From: Albugo candida
Taxonomy: Eukaryota > Oomycota > Peronosporomycetes > Albuginales
Reading direction: 5' to 3'
DNA: 64,000 nt
Assembly: GCA_040437565.1 (NCBI GenBank)
Contig: JBDOQK010000040.1
Location: 124,001 to 188,000 of the forward strand
Made by a program: the position numbers and the translations under genes. Below, in pieces: positions 47,755 through 59,502 of the stretch. Each line of letters starts with the position of its first letter. The first letter of the stretch is position 1. Below the pieces are notes generated by a model that searched no databases, was not told the DNA's origin, and saw nothing but the letters and a program-made list of their open reading frames with translations.

Positions 47755-47983
47755 TGTTGAAAATGCCGCACAGAATGTAAAGTTGCTTCACTGAAAGGAG
47801 GGTAAATAGAAGTACTTATATTATGTATGACCGTTAGTATCTCTTCCTACGGCCTTACTCAATTACAAAACCACCGCATCGGGAAAGTCCATAACGGAAG
47901 GTATACTAAACCATTATTTAGATCCTGTATCGTTCTCCCAAAACGTCCCAAAGATGGCAATGTGAAGTCGTTACTTTTCAACA
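47755..47983 (-). repeat. 3' LTR of nested copia element
   Basis: 229 bp, bounded by TGTTGAAAA and TTTTCAACA, partner of 52449-52678. Confidence 0.88.
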
Positions 47984-50900
47984 CTCCTTCCTGACGGCGC
48001 CGTGTGTTTGTTACCTCAATCATGTTCTGATCCTTGATAGTTTCACGTATCAGTGGATATAGTACCATCAATTGTTGTAGTCGAACAGCGCTATATGCCT
48101 TCGTAAGAAAATCAGCCGCCATCTATTCGGTCTGCATATAACAGAGCTTTGTAATGCCCTGTTTGGCACAATCTTTGATGAACTTGAGCTTAATGTCGAT
48201 GTGCTTCGCTCGCGTCAAATTTTCTTCGTTTTCCATCTGGCTGATAGCTGCTTGATTGTCTATCTCCATCCGAAAAGGTATTCCACATTTATCCCAAATG
48301 CAACAATTATCTCGCGTAGTCCGAGGAGCTCTTGAACGGCATGTGAAGCCGACGTGAACTCCGCTTCCATAGTCGATTGATATGATGATGCTTGCGGCAC
48401 GTCCAGCCTACTATGATGTCACCCACACGAAAGATCGCTCTGCTTACCGACTTGCGGCTAATATTTACCTTTAAATGCCTCCATTGCTTGCTCTTGAAAG
48501 TTGCACAATAGTGATTTGCTGAACCTGTTTCTGTTCAAGCTAAACCTTGACTTTCTTAGTTCCTTTCAGATACCTGTCAATTCCTTGTACAATTGCCAGT
48601 CGCTCAGCGTAGGCGCATTGGATCGGCACGTATTTAGGTGCACACCATAAGCAATGTCCGGTCGTGTGCATCGAGCCAACCATACGAGCGATCCCACGGT
48701 CGACTGAAACTATTTTAGCGATGCTGATCCGACTGGCCCATCCGCGGGTAGAATCGGGTCAGCTTCCCGCATGTTGGTATCATGATCGAACCCGACTGGT
48801 GTCGTTACGTGGTGCGAATCTTGCAGACCGAATTTTAATACTAGCTCGTCGATCATCGGTTCTTGGTCAATTTTATAACCAAACTACAGAAAATAAATAA
48901 GTCGCATGCCTAGAAACTTGCTAACGACGCCCAGGTCCTTGATCTGGAGCGTTACCAATTTTTCAAACAAATCATCCACTCGAACCTTCGATGTTCCGGT
49001 CACAAGAAAATCGTCAACATATACTCCGACGACAGTATTTCCATCGTGATCCCCTTTGTAGTAGATACATAAGTCTGTGACACATTGTGCGAATGCGACA
49101 CCAAGTAGTTCTGAATGTAGAAGTTGCGTCCATAGTCGTCCAGCTTGTTTTAATTCATAAAGGCTGCGCTGAAGTCGACGCACCACTTTTTTAAGTGCTG
49201 ATCATCGCAACGCTGTAACTCAATCTCACTCACTTTCATACCTTGTGGAACATATAGGTGTATATCCAGATCCGTTTCGGTGGAGGCCTTGACATGCGCA
49301 TTAGACACGTCCACATGACGCGCCGGTACACCCCATATCTCGGATAGTGCAAGGATAACCTTCCCAGTTGTCATGTCCATAACGGTGGCGAATGTTAGTG
49401 TATAGGTTTAACCAAACGACTGCCATTCCCGCATGCCACCATCCGTGCTTTGTAGCACTCGACTTTACGTCAGCATCTGTTTTTGTTTTGTACACCCATT
49501 TTGTGTGAAGAGGGTGCATTTTTATCCGTGCACAGTACCATCTCCCACGTGCCATTGGCCTTTATTGAATCTATCTCCTACTCAGCAGCGCGTTCCCACT
49601 CCACAAAATTGTCACTATTCATGGCTTCTCTCCGAGTTCCTGGATCCACATGATAAACAGCACCAATAATGTCGCGTGGCGGGATCTCCGTTTCATTATA
49701 TCTCGTCCTCATGGTCATTGCTGGTTGATCGACTGAAGCTCTCTACAGATTACTTCTTCTTCCGCTACGCTTGCCGCCTTCTTGACCTATCCTGGTCCCA
49801 CTTGTGGTTCCTCCCGATGTCCAACAACACCACTTGACTCTAGTAATGTGTCACCAGACGTACACGTTTCAAGTGTTGAGCCGACGTTATTGTAGACGGT
49901 ATCAGCGGTACTCTCTTGTTAGCGTCTTCCGCGTTGTTTGCATTTATTTGACGAGCCATTTTGCGCGTTTGCATCCTCGCTAAGAGTCTCAATGTTTCTG
50001 GAATGTTGCGTTGTTCGCACAACACGATTCTTGGAAACAGCACCTTGTACCCTTTTATTTCGTCGCTCTTGCCAATAAGTAGGGCTTTTTTCCACGCGAC
50101 TCGAGAGTCTTATTCTTCGGGTCCGGGTTTCGGTGCACGTGGAGCCAGAAATAAGAATATCCGTCAGCTTTGGGCTGGAACCCGTCAGAGCTTCAATCGA
50201 CGAAGCGCGATTCTCATTTCCCTGCGTCAGGCTGCGGTTGATAATTTAGGACTCATCTTCTGCAGCGTCATCCCAAAATCTGAATAGAAGCCTTGATCCA
50301 AAAATCATGGAGCGCACCATGTACATTTTGATGCAGACGCTCAGCCTTCCCGTTCGACGCTTGATTCTCCTCTTCCGATACCTGACTCGCAATCCGGATT
50401 TTTCGCAAAAAGGGTGGACGACCCTGTACTTGACTCCACCATTGGTGTGTAGACAGTGGATCTTACAGTTGAAGCGCCTCTCAAAGGTTTCGAGAAAGTT
50501 CTCGAATGACTTGTTCGCCTTGTCCTTCGTTTTGCCAGAAACACACGGCAGTAGTTGCTTTTGTGATCCACGAAATTAATAAGGTACCTGTTTCCACACC
50601 TGTCGATTAGAGTGATTGGACCCTTGATATCGCTACAGATAACGCCACCTACTCGTTCAATAGAAGCATTTATTCCAATGTCTTTGGTCGACTTATTATT
50701 GCGCGTCTGCTTGCCCTGTGCGCATGTTATTCACGCTGGCCTTCCCTTATTTGTAAGAATTATGCCACTCTCTGGGTCGTTTGCCATCCTCCCGATGGTG
50801 GCATAAGCCAGTTGTGCAAATCCCAAGTGAAAAACCAGTAGCCTTCCCACTTGTGTATCGTGAGTTGTTGAATTAACAGCTTGAGAGAGAGCTGCAAATG

Positions 50901-52448
50901 TGTAGTCTTCATCTTTCCTGGCACCAAGTCCAATTACATCCTCGGTCATAACACGTACCACCGATACGTTATTGTTTCCTTTGTCAAGATCGAAGATCTT
51001 GAAACCGTCGCGGGGTCGGACCATCGAGCGTGTACATCCATCAAAACGAAGATCATGACCTTTTTCTTCAATTTTTCCATTGAAAAGTATATTCCACGGA
51101 AGATCTGTCGAGTAGTGGACGTCGGTTAGCTTGATGCGACGAAGATCATCATCGACGCGTGCTATAAAATCGGCGTTTCCCGTGAGCTTCAATTTTAGAC
51201 TCTCTCCATTTGGAAGCAGGCACTCTTCATCAGTTTCCATGGTATTGTGAAGTTGTGATCGTGTCGTGATCAGATGACGACTCGATCCACTATTCCAAAT
51301 CCATTGGCATGTGGCGTCGACAATGTCTGTAACTGCCAGTGCAGAATCCTTCTTGACTTCTTGCTTGCAGTCTCGTTTGTTATGACCTTATTTGCTTCAC
51401 GTCACTCAACGTTAGTGCTTTTAACAGCGGCCACCGTCGCCTTGCTTCTGAGGCGAATGCTTGGGTAATTTATCTGCGTAAGATGGACCAGCTCTTCCGC
51501 TTTTCGTAGGTAGTCTTCACGCTGATGATTTAGTCGTGCTAGTAGCACGCTCTGAAATTCACTCGAAGGACTATCAAATTTGATCGTGTGCACCGCCAAC
51601 AGCATCACTTAACGCCGTCAGCTAAAGCATGTGGTCATTCCACGAAACATTCTCCCGTTTCTTCGATGCGAATAGCTTGAAAGCCTGCAACTTCGAAATT
51701 AGCGGACCAAACTTCGTGTTTATTCGGTTCATCGAGTACCACAAATGAGGATTCTCATTGTACCAGCTGTCGACTTGGCTATGGTAACGCTGTCTCGCTT
51801 TGCCAGTTAAGTGCCGACCTAGGAAATCCATCTTGATCTCTTCAGTCCGAAAGCACCCACTGAGTCTTTCGGAGATATTTATCTCGCGCAAGAACCTCTT
51901 ACCCCAGGGTCCAAACCCTGCCCCGAGAGCTGGGTAAACTTCCTTGCCATCAAAATTCTCGATGGCAAGTTTCAGATCTCTTATCTTCCGCGGTCTTTGC
52001 GCCGCAAAATACGCCGTTGCTGGAATCAGTCTATATCCCGTGTCCCACGGCGGTTGGATAGGTGGGTCTTGCCTATCGTCTTTCCTTTCCATGCGCTGAT
52101 GTACCTGTCTTGCAGCTAAGTGCCGCTCTGGATTTGGTATGACTTCGAATTCAAGCGAGGGATAACGTCATTTTCGGCCAAGTCCTGCGCGCGAATCCGT
52201 AAAAGCGCGAAAGCTGCTGCTGCCGACGGACACAACCGAAGCTTGGCCATCCTCGAATCTCCGAGCTTCAAGCCTGGTGAGGTGAGCTCTAATGTCATAT
52301 TTTAGCTTAGTAACCACATCCAGCAGCCTTGCCATGTCCTCACCCGCACTTGAAACCGTACTGGCTTCATCGTTGTGGGTGTGATTCGTGGCTGGCGCTT
52401 CGGCCTGATCTCGAGCAACTTGTTCGATAGGCGTTGGGCTCATAAAGC

Positions 52449-52678
52449 TGTCGAAAATGCCGCACAGAATGGAAAGTTGCTTCACTGAAAGAGGGTAAAA
52501 TAGAAGTAGTTATATTATGTATGACCGTTAGTATTTCTTCCTACGGCCTTCTTCAGTTACGAAACCACCGCGTCGGGACAGTCCATAACGGAAGGTATAC
52601 GAAACCATTATTTAGATCCTTGCATCGTTTTACCAAAACGCCCAAGGGATGGCAATGTGGAGTCGTTAGTTTTCAACA
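52449..52678 (-). repeat. 5' LTR of nested copia element
   Basis: 230 bp, ending TTTTCAACA at 52678, followed by the target duplication GACGC. Partner of 47755-47983. Confidence 0.88.
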
Positions 52679-53935
52679 GACGCATTGGATATGAACTGCT
52701 GAATGAATTGAATACGTTGTAGCTTCTAACGTCCCACCAAAAAGGAAGTTGTAGTACACCATCTTGCCAGCGAAGATATAAAAATTCTTTCCTGAGTAGG
52801 TGGACGTGTTTCGAATCTTTTGTGTGTTTACGACCAAGCACAAATCGATTTAACATTGATTGCCACTGTCGGATAGTCTCCACTGGTATGTCCACCTGCA
52901 TCGTTCAATTCCAAAGACGTGATAGAAGTATCGTCTGAGCAACAAGTAGTCGACCACGAACAGTTCGTGCTTGTCGAAACCAAAAACCAAGCCCATCACA
53001 AAATCGTTTGTAGAGATTTGAGATAACCATCGAAGAGTCGGTGTCGGGCCGAACGGAATACTCAAATACTCGACCGATCCTCCGACCTCATTATGGTCAA
53101 ATTGGGAATACGTGGACACGGCATGGACCGATTCAACGAGAGCAAGGATGATTTGCTCAAGTTGAGTTTCGTACCAGATCCATCGCAATGGATTTCAGCG
53201 AATTCGACCTGCGTCAAAATATCATTTGGTGTCTCTGCAAGCAATGTCGAATCGTCCGCAAGAAATAATCCTGTTGCGACAGTCGTGCCATTAATCCACA
53301 TTTCAAGCTCTTCACGTTGACGAAGTAGATTTCTCAAAGGTTCGATCGTCATCAGAAAAAGTATTGCTGATAGAGGACCGCCTTGTTTCACTCCACGTTC
53401 CGATGTAATGGACTGTGTAATATTTATATTGATCATCAACTGGGCGTTCGTGTTATCGTAAAGAAGACGAACCCAGTAACGCCCATTTTTTCTAAACACG
53501 AAAAACGTACGTCCCATTGACTCGATCTCAAGCTTTCGCAAAGTCTAGTCAACTACCGTACACTTCGTCTACACGATAAGTGACCAAGGCTTGGATGCCG
53601 GTGAGATGTCGGATGTGATGATGCATCAACTTTCCTCGCAAAAATACTTTTTGATCTTGATGGATCGGTTTTGGCAAAACCCGTTGCAATCGATACACTA
53701 ACACTTTTGCGAGTACTTTGTCATCGACGCAAAGCAGTGCGATCGGTCGATAATTGCCAGGATCACCTTTTGGTTTGTACAATAACGGTACTGCCGAGTG
53801 ACATTGTGAACGAAGAAAGTTACCTTATTCCAGGTGTATTCGAACACGATCTTCGGAAACCCGCCAAACGTTCGGGATCAAGATGATAAAATGCAACTGG
53901 TAGTCCATTCATACCTGAAGAAGAACTACTCCGCA

Positions 53936-55884
53936 TGTGCTTGTGCAGTTTAAGATCAAGCCCTCAACGACCTGTCAGAAAACGGTCTCGTCAACCAATC
54001 AAACTATATCACAAAACGCTACGCTGATTCTGCCTAATATCGCTGGCAAGGATACACAGCAACCTAAAGCGTACACACTTCTTGACTTGTCATTAATGTG
54101 CTCACTCTGGTCACAGTATTTCTATTTCGTAAGGAATGCTATTACTTTATAAGAGTCTGGCGCATCTGTGGTATTTCAGTAAGCCTCTTTTGGAGAGCCT
54201 TTCGTGGCAAGTAGTCATTTGTGTCTTATCCCACTCGCTGTGTTTCCTCGCAAACAATAATAAAGCGTTTTGCTAGGAAGAAAAATCCCCGAGATGCAAC
54301 TATGAGCCTCGTACTATTTACCTGTAAGTAGCTTGTACGCCTCTTGGTCATTTGTCTTGCTCCACGCCACTTAAATGCGTAAGTATACNNNNNNNNNNNN
54401 NNNNNNNNNNNNNNNNNNNNNNNNNNNNNNNNNNNNNNNNNNNNNNNNNNNNNNNNNNNNNNNNNNNNNNNNNNNNNNNNNNNNNNNNCTTTCGTGGCAA
54501 GTAGTCATTTGTGTCTTATCCCACTCGCTGTGTTTCCTCGCAAACAATAATAAAGCGTTTTGCTAGGAAGAAAAATCCCCGAGATGCAACTATGAGCCTC
54601 GTACTATTTACCTGTAAGTAGCTTGTACGCCTCTTGGTCATTTGTCTTGCTCCACGCCACTTAAATGCGTAAGTATACACACCGTACTTCTCAATAAATC
54701 ACGAACAGATACAGCAACACAAATGTATCTAAGGAAATTTCCACACCAGTAAATGGTCACGACAATTCTTTTTCTTCTGATCGGCATGTTGTTCCCCATA
54801 CGCAGCTATTCTCATTACTTAAATCAAAGTTACGTCAAATGTATTCTGTGCCCATTGAGGAAATGGCTGGGTTTCAGGAAAAAGGACTATTACCATTGGT
54901 ATATCGATCATTGATTGCTTTGTGAGAATTATCGTTACACAACAAAGAGCGAATCAGCGATTATCTGGCAGTACATGTGAGACCGCCTCCACTAGAGATG
55001 CATACTATCACAAGCAAAACATAATTTGTTCAATGAGCCTGTATAATGTCGGCCTGTATAATGTGTGGTGACGGTGTGATTGTCACATGCACTTGTACGC
55101 ATACAATCTCTCATTGTAGACGAATCTACCTATCATAGTGAGCTTACTCTATAATGTTTCACATCTTTGTTGATTTTACAGCGTTCGCACCCTACAAGCT
55201 TTGTCTAAGACGGAGCCACCTTGCATTATGACTAGAGCATTGACGAAAATATGGAAGATCCTCTAAATGAATAGTTAGAAATGATGATACACTTGCACCT
55301 TATCTGAATGCTCGATAACCAAGTCGGATTTTCAGGTACGGCTGATTGTAGCAGCTTTCCTTTTATCAGTATCAATGCGATTAGATATGTCGGCGTGATG
55401 GAAGGTAGCCGTGCGATAAGTCTCATTTGAAATTCTGGCGTAGATAAATGTGTAAAGGTCGTATGGTTCTGCTGTATAACAGCAGCTACTTCGAGCGATT
55501 GTATAATCTACCACCATGACTCGTATTACATGCGATGTAGTTGGGTACATCGAATACCTCGCAAGAATGTTTGGTAGACGGTACATTTCTTTGTCGTATT
55601 TATGTGTACTCATTCCAGAAAGAGCAACGGGAATTGGTGTAAGGAAGAACGCTGATCATTCTTCATTATTCCGATACCGTCCATTTGAGTATGATAGTGG
55701 ACTATAAACCATCTGGGAATTCTATATTTGCATGATATCGACTCCGTCCGCATCAGAAGTAGTACTTTTATCGGTTGGATAGGTGTTGTTTACTTGTTTA
55801 TGCGATAAATGCAATAGCGATACTCACCCTTTTTTTATTCTTTTGCATCATTGTGTAAAAGAAAGGATACAGGACTCGTTTCAA
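53936..55884. other. intergenic, no convincing gene
   Basis: No recognised coding region. Overlapping frames on both strands near 55332-55707 (up to 93 codons on the minus strand) lack recognisable motifs. A gap with duplicated flanks lies in the left part. The right end holds the promoter of the secreted gene at 55885. Confidence 0.45.
54199..54678. repeat. exact 190-bp duplication flanking gap (assembly overlap)
   Basis: Bases 54199-54388 equal 54489-54678 across a 100-N gap. This is an unmerged contig overlap. Confidence 0.9.
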
Positions 55885-56619
55885 ATGAAGTGGAATTTTG
55901 TGGCTATGGTAGTATGTCTCCATGCACTTGAAGAGACAATTTATTGGGAGGAATCGGATTTGATCGCACCTAGAACAGGCAGCATGAAGTATCCATTCGT
56001 TACCTATGTGGATAAAAAAGAATTATCAGAAAACATCGCTCAATATGTGGACAAATGCAACTATCTCATGATGGATAAGATCGATATTTGGTTCAATGAC
56101 GATGAATTTGCGTCAAATTTCTGGAGAAATTTGAAAATTGTGGCAGGCAGAGCACATTCTATCCACTTTTTTCTCAGCGAAAAGTCATCTGACTTTATTG
56201 GTGATTTTCCGCCGTTTCCAGTGTTGTTTTATTCTAGAGCGGCTTTCCTTGAGCTTCATCGAAAGTACAACGTTCTGCATCGACCATTTTACAAATACAC
56301 TGAGAGTCCCAAAGACGAACCACAAGCGTTTTATGTTGATTATGGTTCAGCGATTGAAAAGGATCCTGTGCTTTCGCACTTCTTACTGCGAAAAACTCAC
56401 AGATCTAAAGGATACTCCGTAATCAAAAAAAAATATCCGTGCTGTCATTGGAAAACCTTACTGTCCAGCTCCTTTGGCAAGCAAAATCAGAAATACAATA
56501 AATGCTCCGCCATTTGCAACCAGCGGAATCTAAAGTGTAAAGTTTTCGTCAAAGTCAACATCGAGGAATACTATCCTGGTTTCCAACTGTATCGAATTGA
56601 AGATAACTCTGACTGCTAA
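55885..56619 (+). CDS. putative secreted protein, member 1 of a divergent pair
   Basis: A 244-residue frame from the ATG at 55885. The longer frame upstream has no ATG and would bury the signal peptide. Residues 1-15 are hydrophobic (WNFVAMVVCLHAL), as in a signal peptide. The mature part shares ordered motifs with the protein at 58464: HSI-x3-L, G-x-FP-x2-P-x2-FYS-x2-A, a FYVD(Y/F)-x3-I motif, and a C-terminal GFQ-x-YRIE. Member 1 has a lysine- and cysteine-rich insertion before the C-terminus (CC, then C-x4-C-x7-C). No known domain is recognised and no membrane segment follows the signal. The arrangement of two secreted relatives 1.8 kb apart on one strand suggests tandem duplication followed by strong divergence. 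Its role is unknown. Confidence 0.75.
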   Translation: MKWNFVAMVVCLHALEETIYWEESDLIAPRTGSMKYPFVTYVDKKELSENIAQYVDKCNYLMMDKIDIWFNDDEFASNFWRNLKIVAGRAHSIHFFLSEKSSDFIGDFPPFPVLFYSRAAFLELHRKYNVLHRPFYKYTESPKDEPQAFYVDYGSAIEKDPVLSHFLLRKTHRSKGYSVIKKKYPCCHWKTLLSSSFGKQNQKYNKCSAICNQRNLKCKVFVKVNIEEYYPGFQLYRIEDNSDC

Positions 56620-57321
56620 GAATACAGCCATTTGAATCTTAGACGTGTCCCGTTACTTACTTCCCTTAACACTTGACTCTTCTTTGATTAGAGAGCCCGC
56701 CCTGTGTAAGATTGTCGATAAGCTTATAAAGTGCAAAGGATCTTGAGTAATCCAATCTTCTTTCTGGAGCCATCATTTCAAAACCAGATGAGGCACGCGT
56801 TCGTGTTTCTTAGACATATCGCGACATTGCAGAATACGAAGCTGTCTATTTAGGATACATCTGATAAAGAAAAAAAGTTCGGACGCTGCCTATGAAGAGG
56901 GCGCAAATCGACCTAAAATTTCGTCTTTATGCAAAGTATTCGATGCAAATCAGTACTCCTTGTAATAGATGCATTCGGCTACATGGTGGTGGAGCTCCGT
57001 CTAAAATGTGCGCGGGTTGTATCTCTGATACTAAATCAGTAGACCATCAATTCTGCAAGTAATTGTATCTAAAGCGATTCAATCACCGTTTACATTCCTT
57101 GTCGCGGATGAGATTCTTCGATCAAACAACTTTAAGGCGTTGTATGGGCACTTTAACCGTCTTGTTCATCGTCTTTTGAGAGCTCTGTCATACCAGCTCG
57201 ATATCTTGCAAGTTTCTGATACCCGTCAGTGAAAAGGACTGATTTACAAGTCTTTGAAGAAAGAAGAGAGATCGACGTTGAAGTAGCTTGATTGACGAAG
57301 CTAAGATACACCAGCAAAGAA

Positions 57322-57561
57322 ATGATCGATACACGTCCCCTCCAGCAATATACGAGCGAGCACCTCTCATTGCTATACTCTATACAAAAAAGAGTTCTAA
57401 TGGAATTGAAGACTGTTCAACAATCGATTGAAAGAAAGGACATTCTTATCGGTATAACAAATCACTGCCACAACTTTTTATCGCGTCTCCATTTTGTCAA
57501 CCATGAATCGCAGACGGACCGGCTGTTTCAAAGAAGACAGCGCTTCCTTCGTAAAATCTGA
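57322..57561 (+). CDS. possible small protein (79 aa), unknown
   Basis: An open frame from the ATG at 57322, 79 residues, rich in Gln, Arg, Leu and His, with a helical, charged middle (QKRVLMELKTVQQSIERKD) and a basic C-terminus. There is no signal peptide and no known family. An AATAAA hexamer lies near 57605, about 45 nt after the stop. It may be a short gene or the last exon of a longer one whose upstream part was not recognised. Chance is also possible. Confidence 0.35.
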   Translation: MIDTRPLQQYTSEHLSLLYSIQKRVLMELKTVQQSIERKDILIGITNHCHNFLSRLHFVNHESQTDRLFQRRQRFLRKI

Positions 57562-58432
57562 CTAGATAGCAGCATTTCAATTGCGCTCGTAAAGCAAACA
57601 CGAAAATAAAGCATACCACGTAGAATGTTTCATTCCAATAGATCGCATTCTTTCATTTTCATACCTGTAGCTCTCTGTAATTCGAAATATCACGGAGAAG
57701 TGTAGATAATCTGTGACCAACGACACCCAGGGGGCTTAACACTCGGAAGGACGTATATTAGGTCCTTAGTTCACTTAACAGTTCAAGTAAGCCTTCACAA
57801 ACTACTGCATCTTATCTGCACATCCGTTATGTTGAATATCCAATAATAAGAAATCAGACGGGAAACCGTCTGCTATGAAAACATATTCCGCAATGGAGGA
57901 TTTCGTTGCAATGTTTTCATCCTCAGTGATCCTATAGTCAGAAACTGGTCAAATATATCGTCTTAGTCGCGTGTATCAGCTCTACGTGCTTTTGTCTGCC
58001 AAATCGCTTAAGAGATGCGGCATAGAAATGTTGAGGCGGACTTCAAGATTACAATTGGGTGAAAATCCAAGAAAATATGGACACATGATTTGTCTGACAG
58101 CATGAGTAGCAATCAGACTCTCAGAAAAGTCAAATCGCATATCAATTGTATTACGTCATTGTTCTCATAAAATGTGATATTCTTCTATTGGATGCTCATG
58201 TATGCGACTAATGCTCGCATCTGGTTCTTGCGTTTGTACAACACACGCAAAGTATGAGCCACGATGTAACAGAATTGGGAAGGGAATTCCATACAGTATG
58301 TAATTTATTCTGTCAAATTGCCTAAACTGCCTCTAGTATCATCGGTTCTAAAAAATCGAATATTATCCAGTCTAATGGAAGGGAAGGAATGACGACACGT
58401 TGAGACGCGATTTCAAATCATAGGCGTACTTT
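57562..58432. other. intergenic, no gene recognised
   Basis: About 870 bp without a recognisable coding region, upstream of the second secreted gene. The sequence 56620-57321 before the small open frame is likewise without a recognised gene. Confidence 0.5.
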
Positions 58433-58439
58433 CCATTTT
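58433..58439 (+). promoter_or_regulatory. possible oomycete initiator (Inr) element
   Basis: CCATTTT fits the oomycete initiator pattern (YCAYTYY) and lies 25 nt before the ATG at 58464. A chance match is possible. Confidence 0.3.
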
Positions 58440-58463
58440 ACCATCAAGCAACTACGCAAAAGT

Positions 58464-59267
58464 ATGGCCACAATGAAGAAATTGTACCAGGTTTTCTTGC
58501 TTGGCATCCACGTAATTGGAAAACCGACAAATCAAAGGCAGTTGAGTCCAAAGTATTTAGTAGGCCCAGATCCAAATCAGGAGACGCTATACCCCGTGTT
58601 CGTCAGACGTTCCGACTTAAAGCATGTAAATGAAGCCGAATGCAAGTACTTCAAATATGTGGAAAATAGAGACCAGCTGACGAAAGTTTTGGAAAAACCT
58701 GCTTTGAAGAATCGTCGTCTCATCTTGGATCAAGTGGACACCTTATTCACGAGGCATGAGGAGGTCACAAAGTTTTGGGATGCAATTAAAAAGTTAACTC
58801 CCAGTCCACATTCTATCCAAGTTTATCTCACTCAGGGACCATGTCACTTTCTCGCTGGTCAATTTCCTGCCTACCCAATTGCTTTTTATTCCAACACCGC
58901 CTGGAAGAAACTATACAAAACTGAAAGTTCTGGCTCCGGTACTCTGCAAGAATTTGAACGCAGAGCCATTGATCATTTTACTCAAAATTACGATGGACCA
59001 ACATTTTATATCGACTTTGCAAATTCTATTACGAAGCACTCGGGACTCGTTGCGTTACATGATGGCAATTTGATGGTAAAGGCCGAAAATCCACCAATCA
59101 AATCCGACCCTACTCCACCCACGATTTCCGCGACCGACCACCGTGGAAAGAAGCATCGTGGAGAAACTCCACTCGATAACGAAATGTTATTTACTCCACT
59201 TACTCCACTTACGACGTTTGAAAGAGGATTTCAAGTCTACCGGATCGAAAAATATAAAAGAATCTGA
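58464..59267 (+). CDS. putative secreted protein, member 2 of a divergent pair
   Basis: A 267-residue frame. Met1 or Met4 could start it, and either leaves a signal-peptide-like segment (KKLYQVFLLGIHVIG). It is a paralogue of the protein at 55885: both share a YP-x-FV start of the mature domain, an RLILDQVD/LMMDKID stretch, HSI-x3-L, FP-x2-P-x2-FYS, FYIDFANSI/FYVDYGSAI, and a closing GFQ-x-YRIE. Member 2 lacks the cysteine-rich insertion of member 1. Instead it has a proline- and threonine-rich linker with TPLTPLT. Only two cysteines remain in the mature part, so the fold is probably not disulphide-driven. No known family is recognised. It is followed by arginyl-tRNA synthetase on the same strand. 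Confidence 0.78.
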   Translation: MATMKKLYQVFLLGIHVIGKPTNQRQLSPKYLVGPDPNQETLYPVFVRRSDLKHVNEAECKYFKYVENRDQLTKVLEKPALKNRRLILDQVDTLFTRHEEVTKFWDAIKKLTPSPHSIQVYLTQGPCHFLAGQFPAYPIAFYSNTAWKKLYKTESSGSGTLQEFERRAIDHFTQNYDGPTFYIDFANSITKHSGLVALHDGNLMVKAENPPIKSDPTPPTISATDHRGKKHRGETPLDNEMLFTPLTPLTTFERGFQVYRIEKYKRI

Positions 59268-59502
59268 TTCAAATACTTTCTCATGCTCTATTCCAATTGT
59301 ATTGCTCCTTCTGTTCTCTGTCGCCTTTCGACCTCAATTGACTCGTACACTTACCACTGTATGTACAATCATACCCAGTCAAATCCATCTTTTTCGATCG
59401 GCTAATGAAAATCACTTCATGTCACTAATCACTTGAAGCTCTTCTTTCTGACATCGAATTCCCAAGTCATCGGTACATTCGCGCCACCTTCATACCACAT
59501 TG

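Larger units (their letters stand above)
47755..52678 (-). mobile_element. Ty1/copia element with two LTRs, nested in a LINE
   Basis: A 4.9-kb element, minus orientation, flanked by the 5-bp direct repeat GACGC (47750-47754 and 52679-52683). From its 5' side: gag (about 52480-51620), protease/pre-integrase region (about 51240-50730), integrase (about 50700-49700), reverse transcriptase (49560-48890, with the box VGVYVDDFLVTG near 49015), and RNase H (about 48500-47990). Parts are in canonical copia order and the element looks full length, but it is broken in many places. The LTRs agree at about nine in ten positions, so the insertion is old. Confidence 0.9.
46202..53935 (-). mobile_element. 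5'-truncated L1-like LINE, interrupted by a copia element
   Basis: Without the copia insertion (47755-52678) about 2.8 kb of LINE remains. On the minus strand: the start of reverse transcriptase (LPVAFYHLDPERLAG near 53900; GDPGNYRPIALL near 53760), GVKQGGPLSAILFLMTIEPL near 53350-53390, the catalytic box as FLADDSTLL near 53240-53265, then the thumb region (52700-52900). After the insertion come 47750-46860 and a C-terminal TLHFVWTDQNSRLF (near 46700) with a Cys/His cluster near 46470-46540, then the 3' UTR. Frame changes and stops are frequent, so the element is dead. The endonuclease is absent, as expected of 5' truncation during insertion. The 3' end matches the LINE at 29444. Confidence 0.8.

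Noticed and set aside
55885-59267. RxLR or CHxC effector motif in the secreted proteins
   Set aside because: No RxLR-EER arrangement is present. The closest C-H string in the first protein reads CCHWK and lies near the C-terminus, so it is not the N-terminal CHxC motif.
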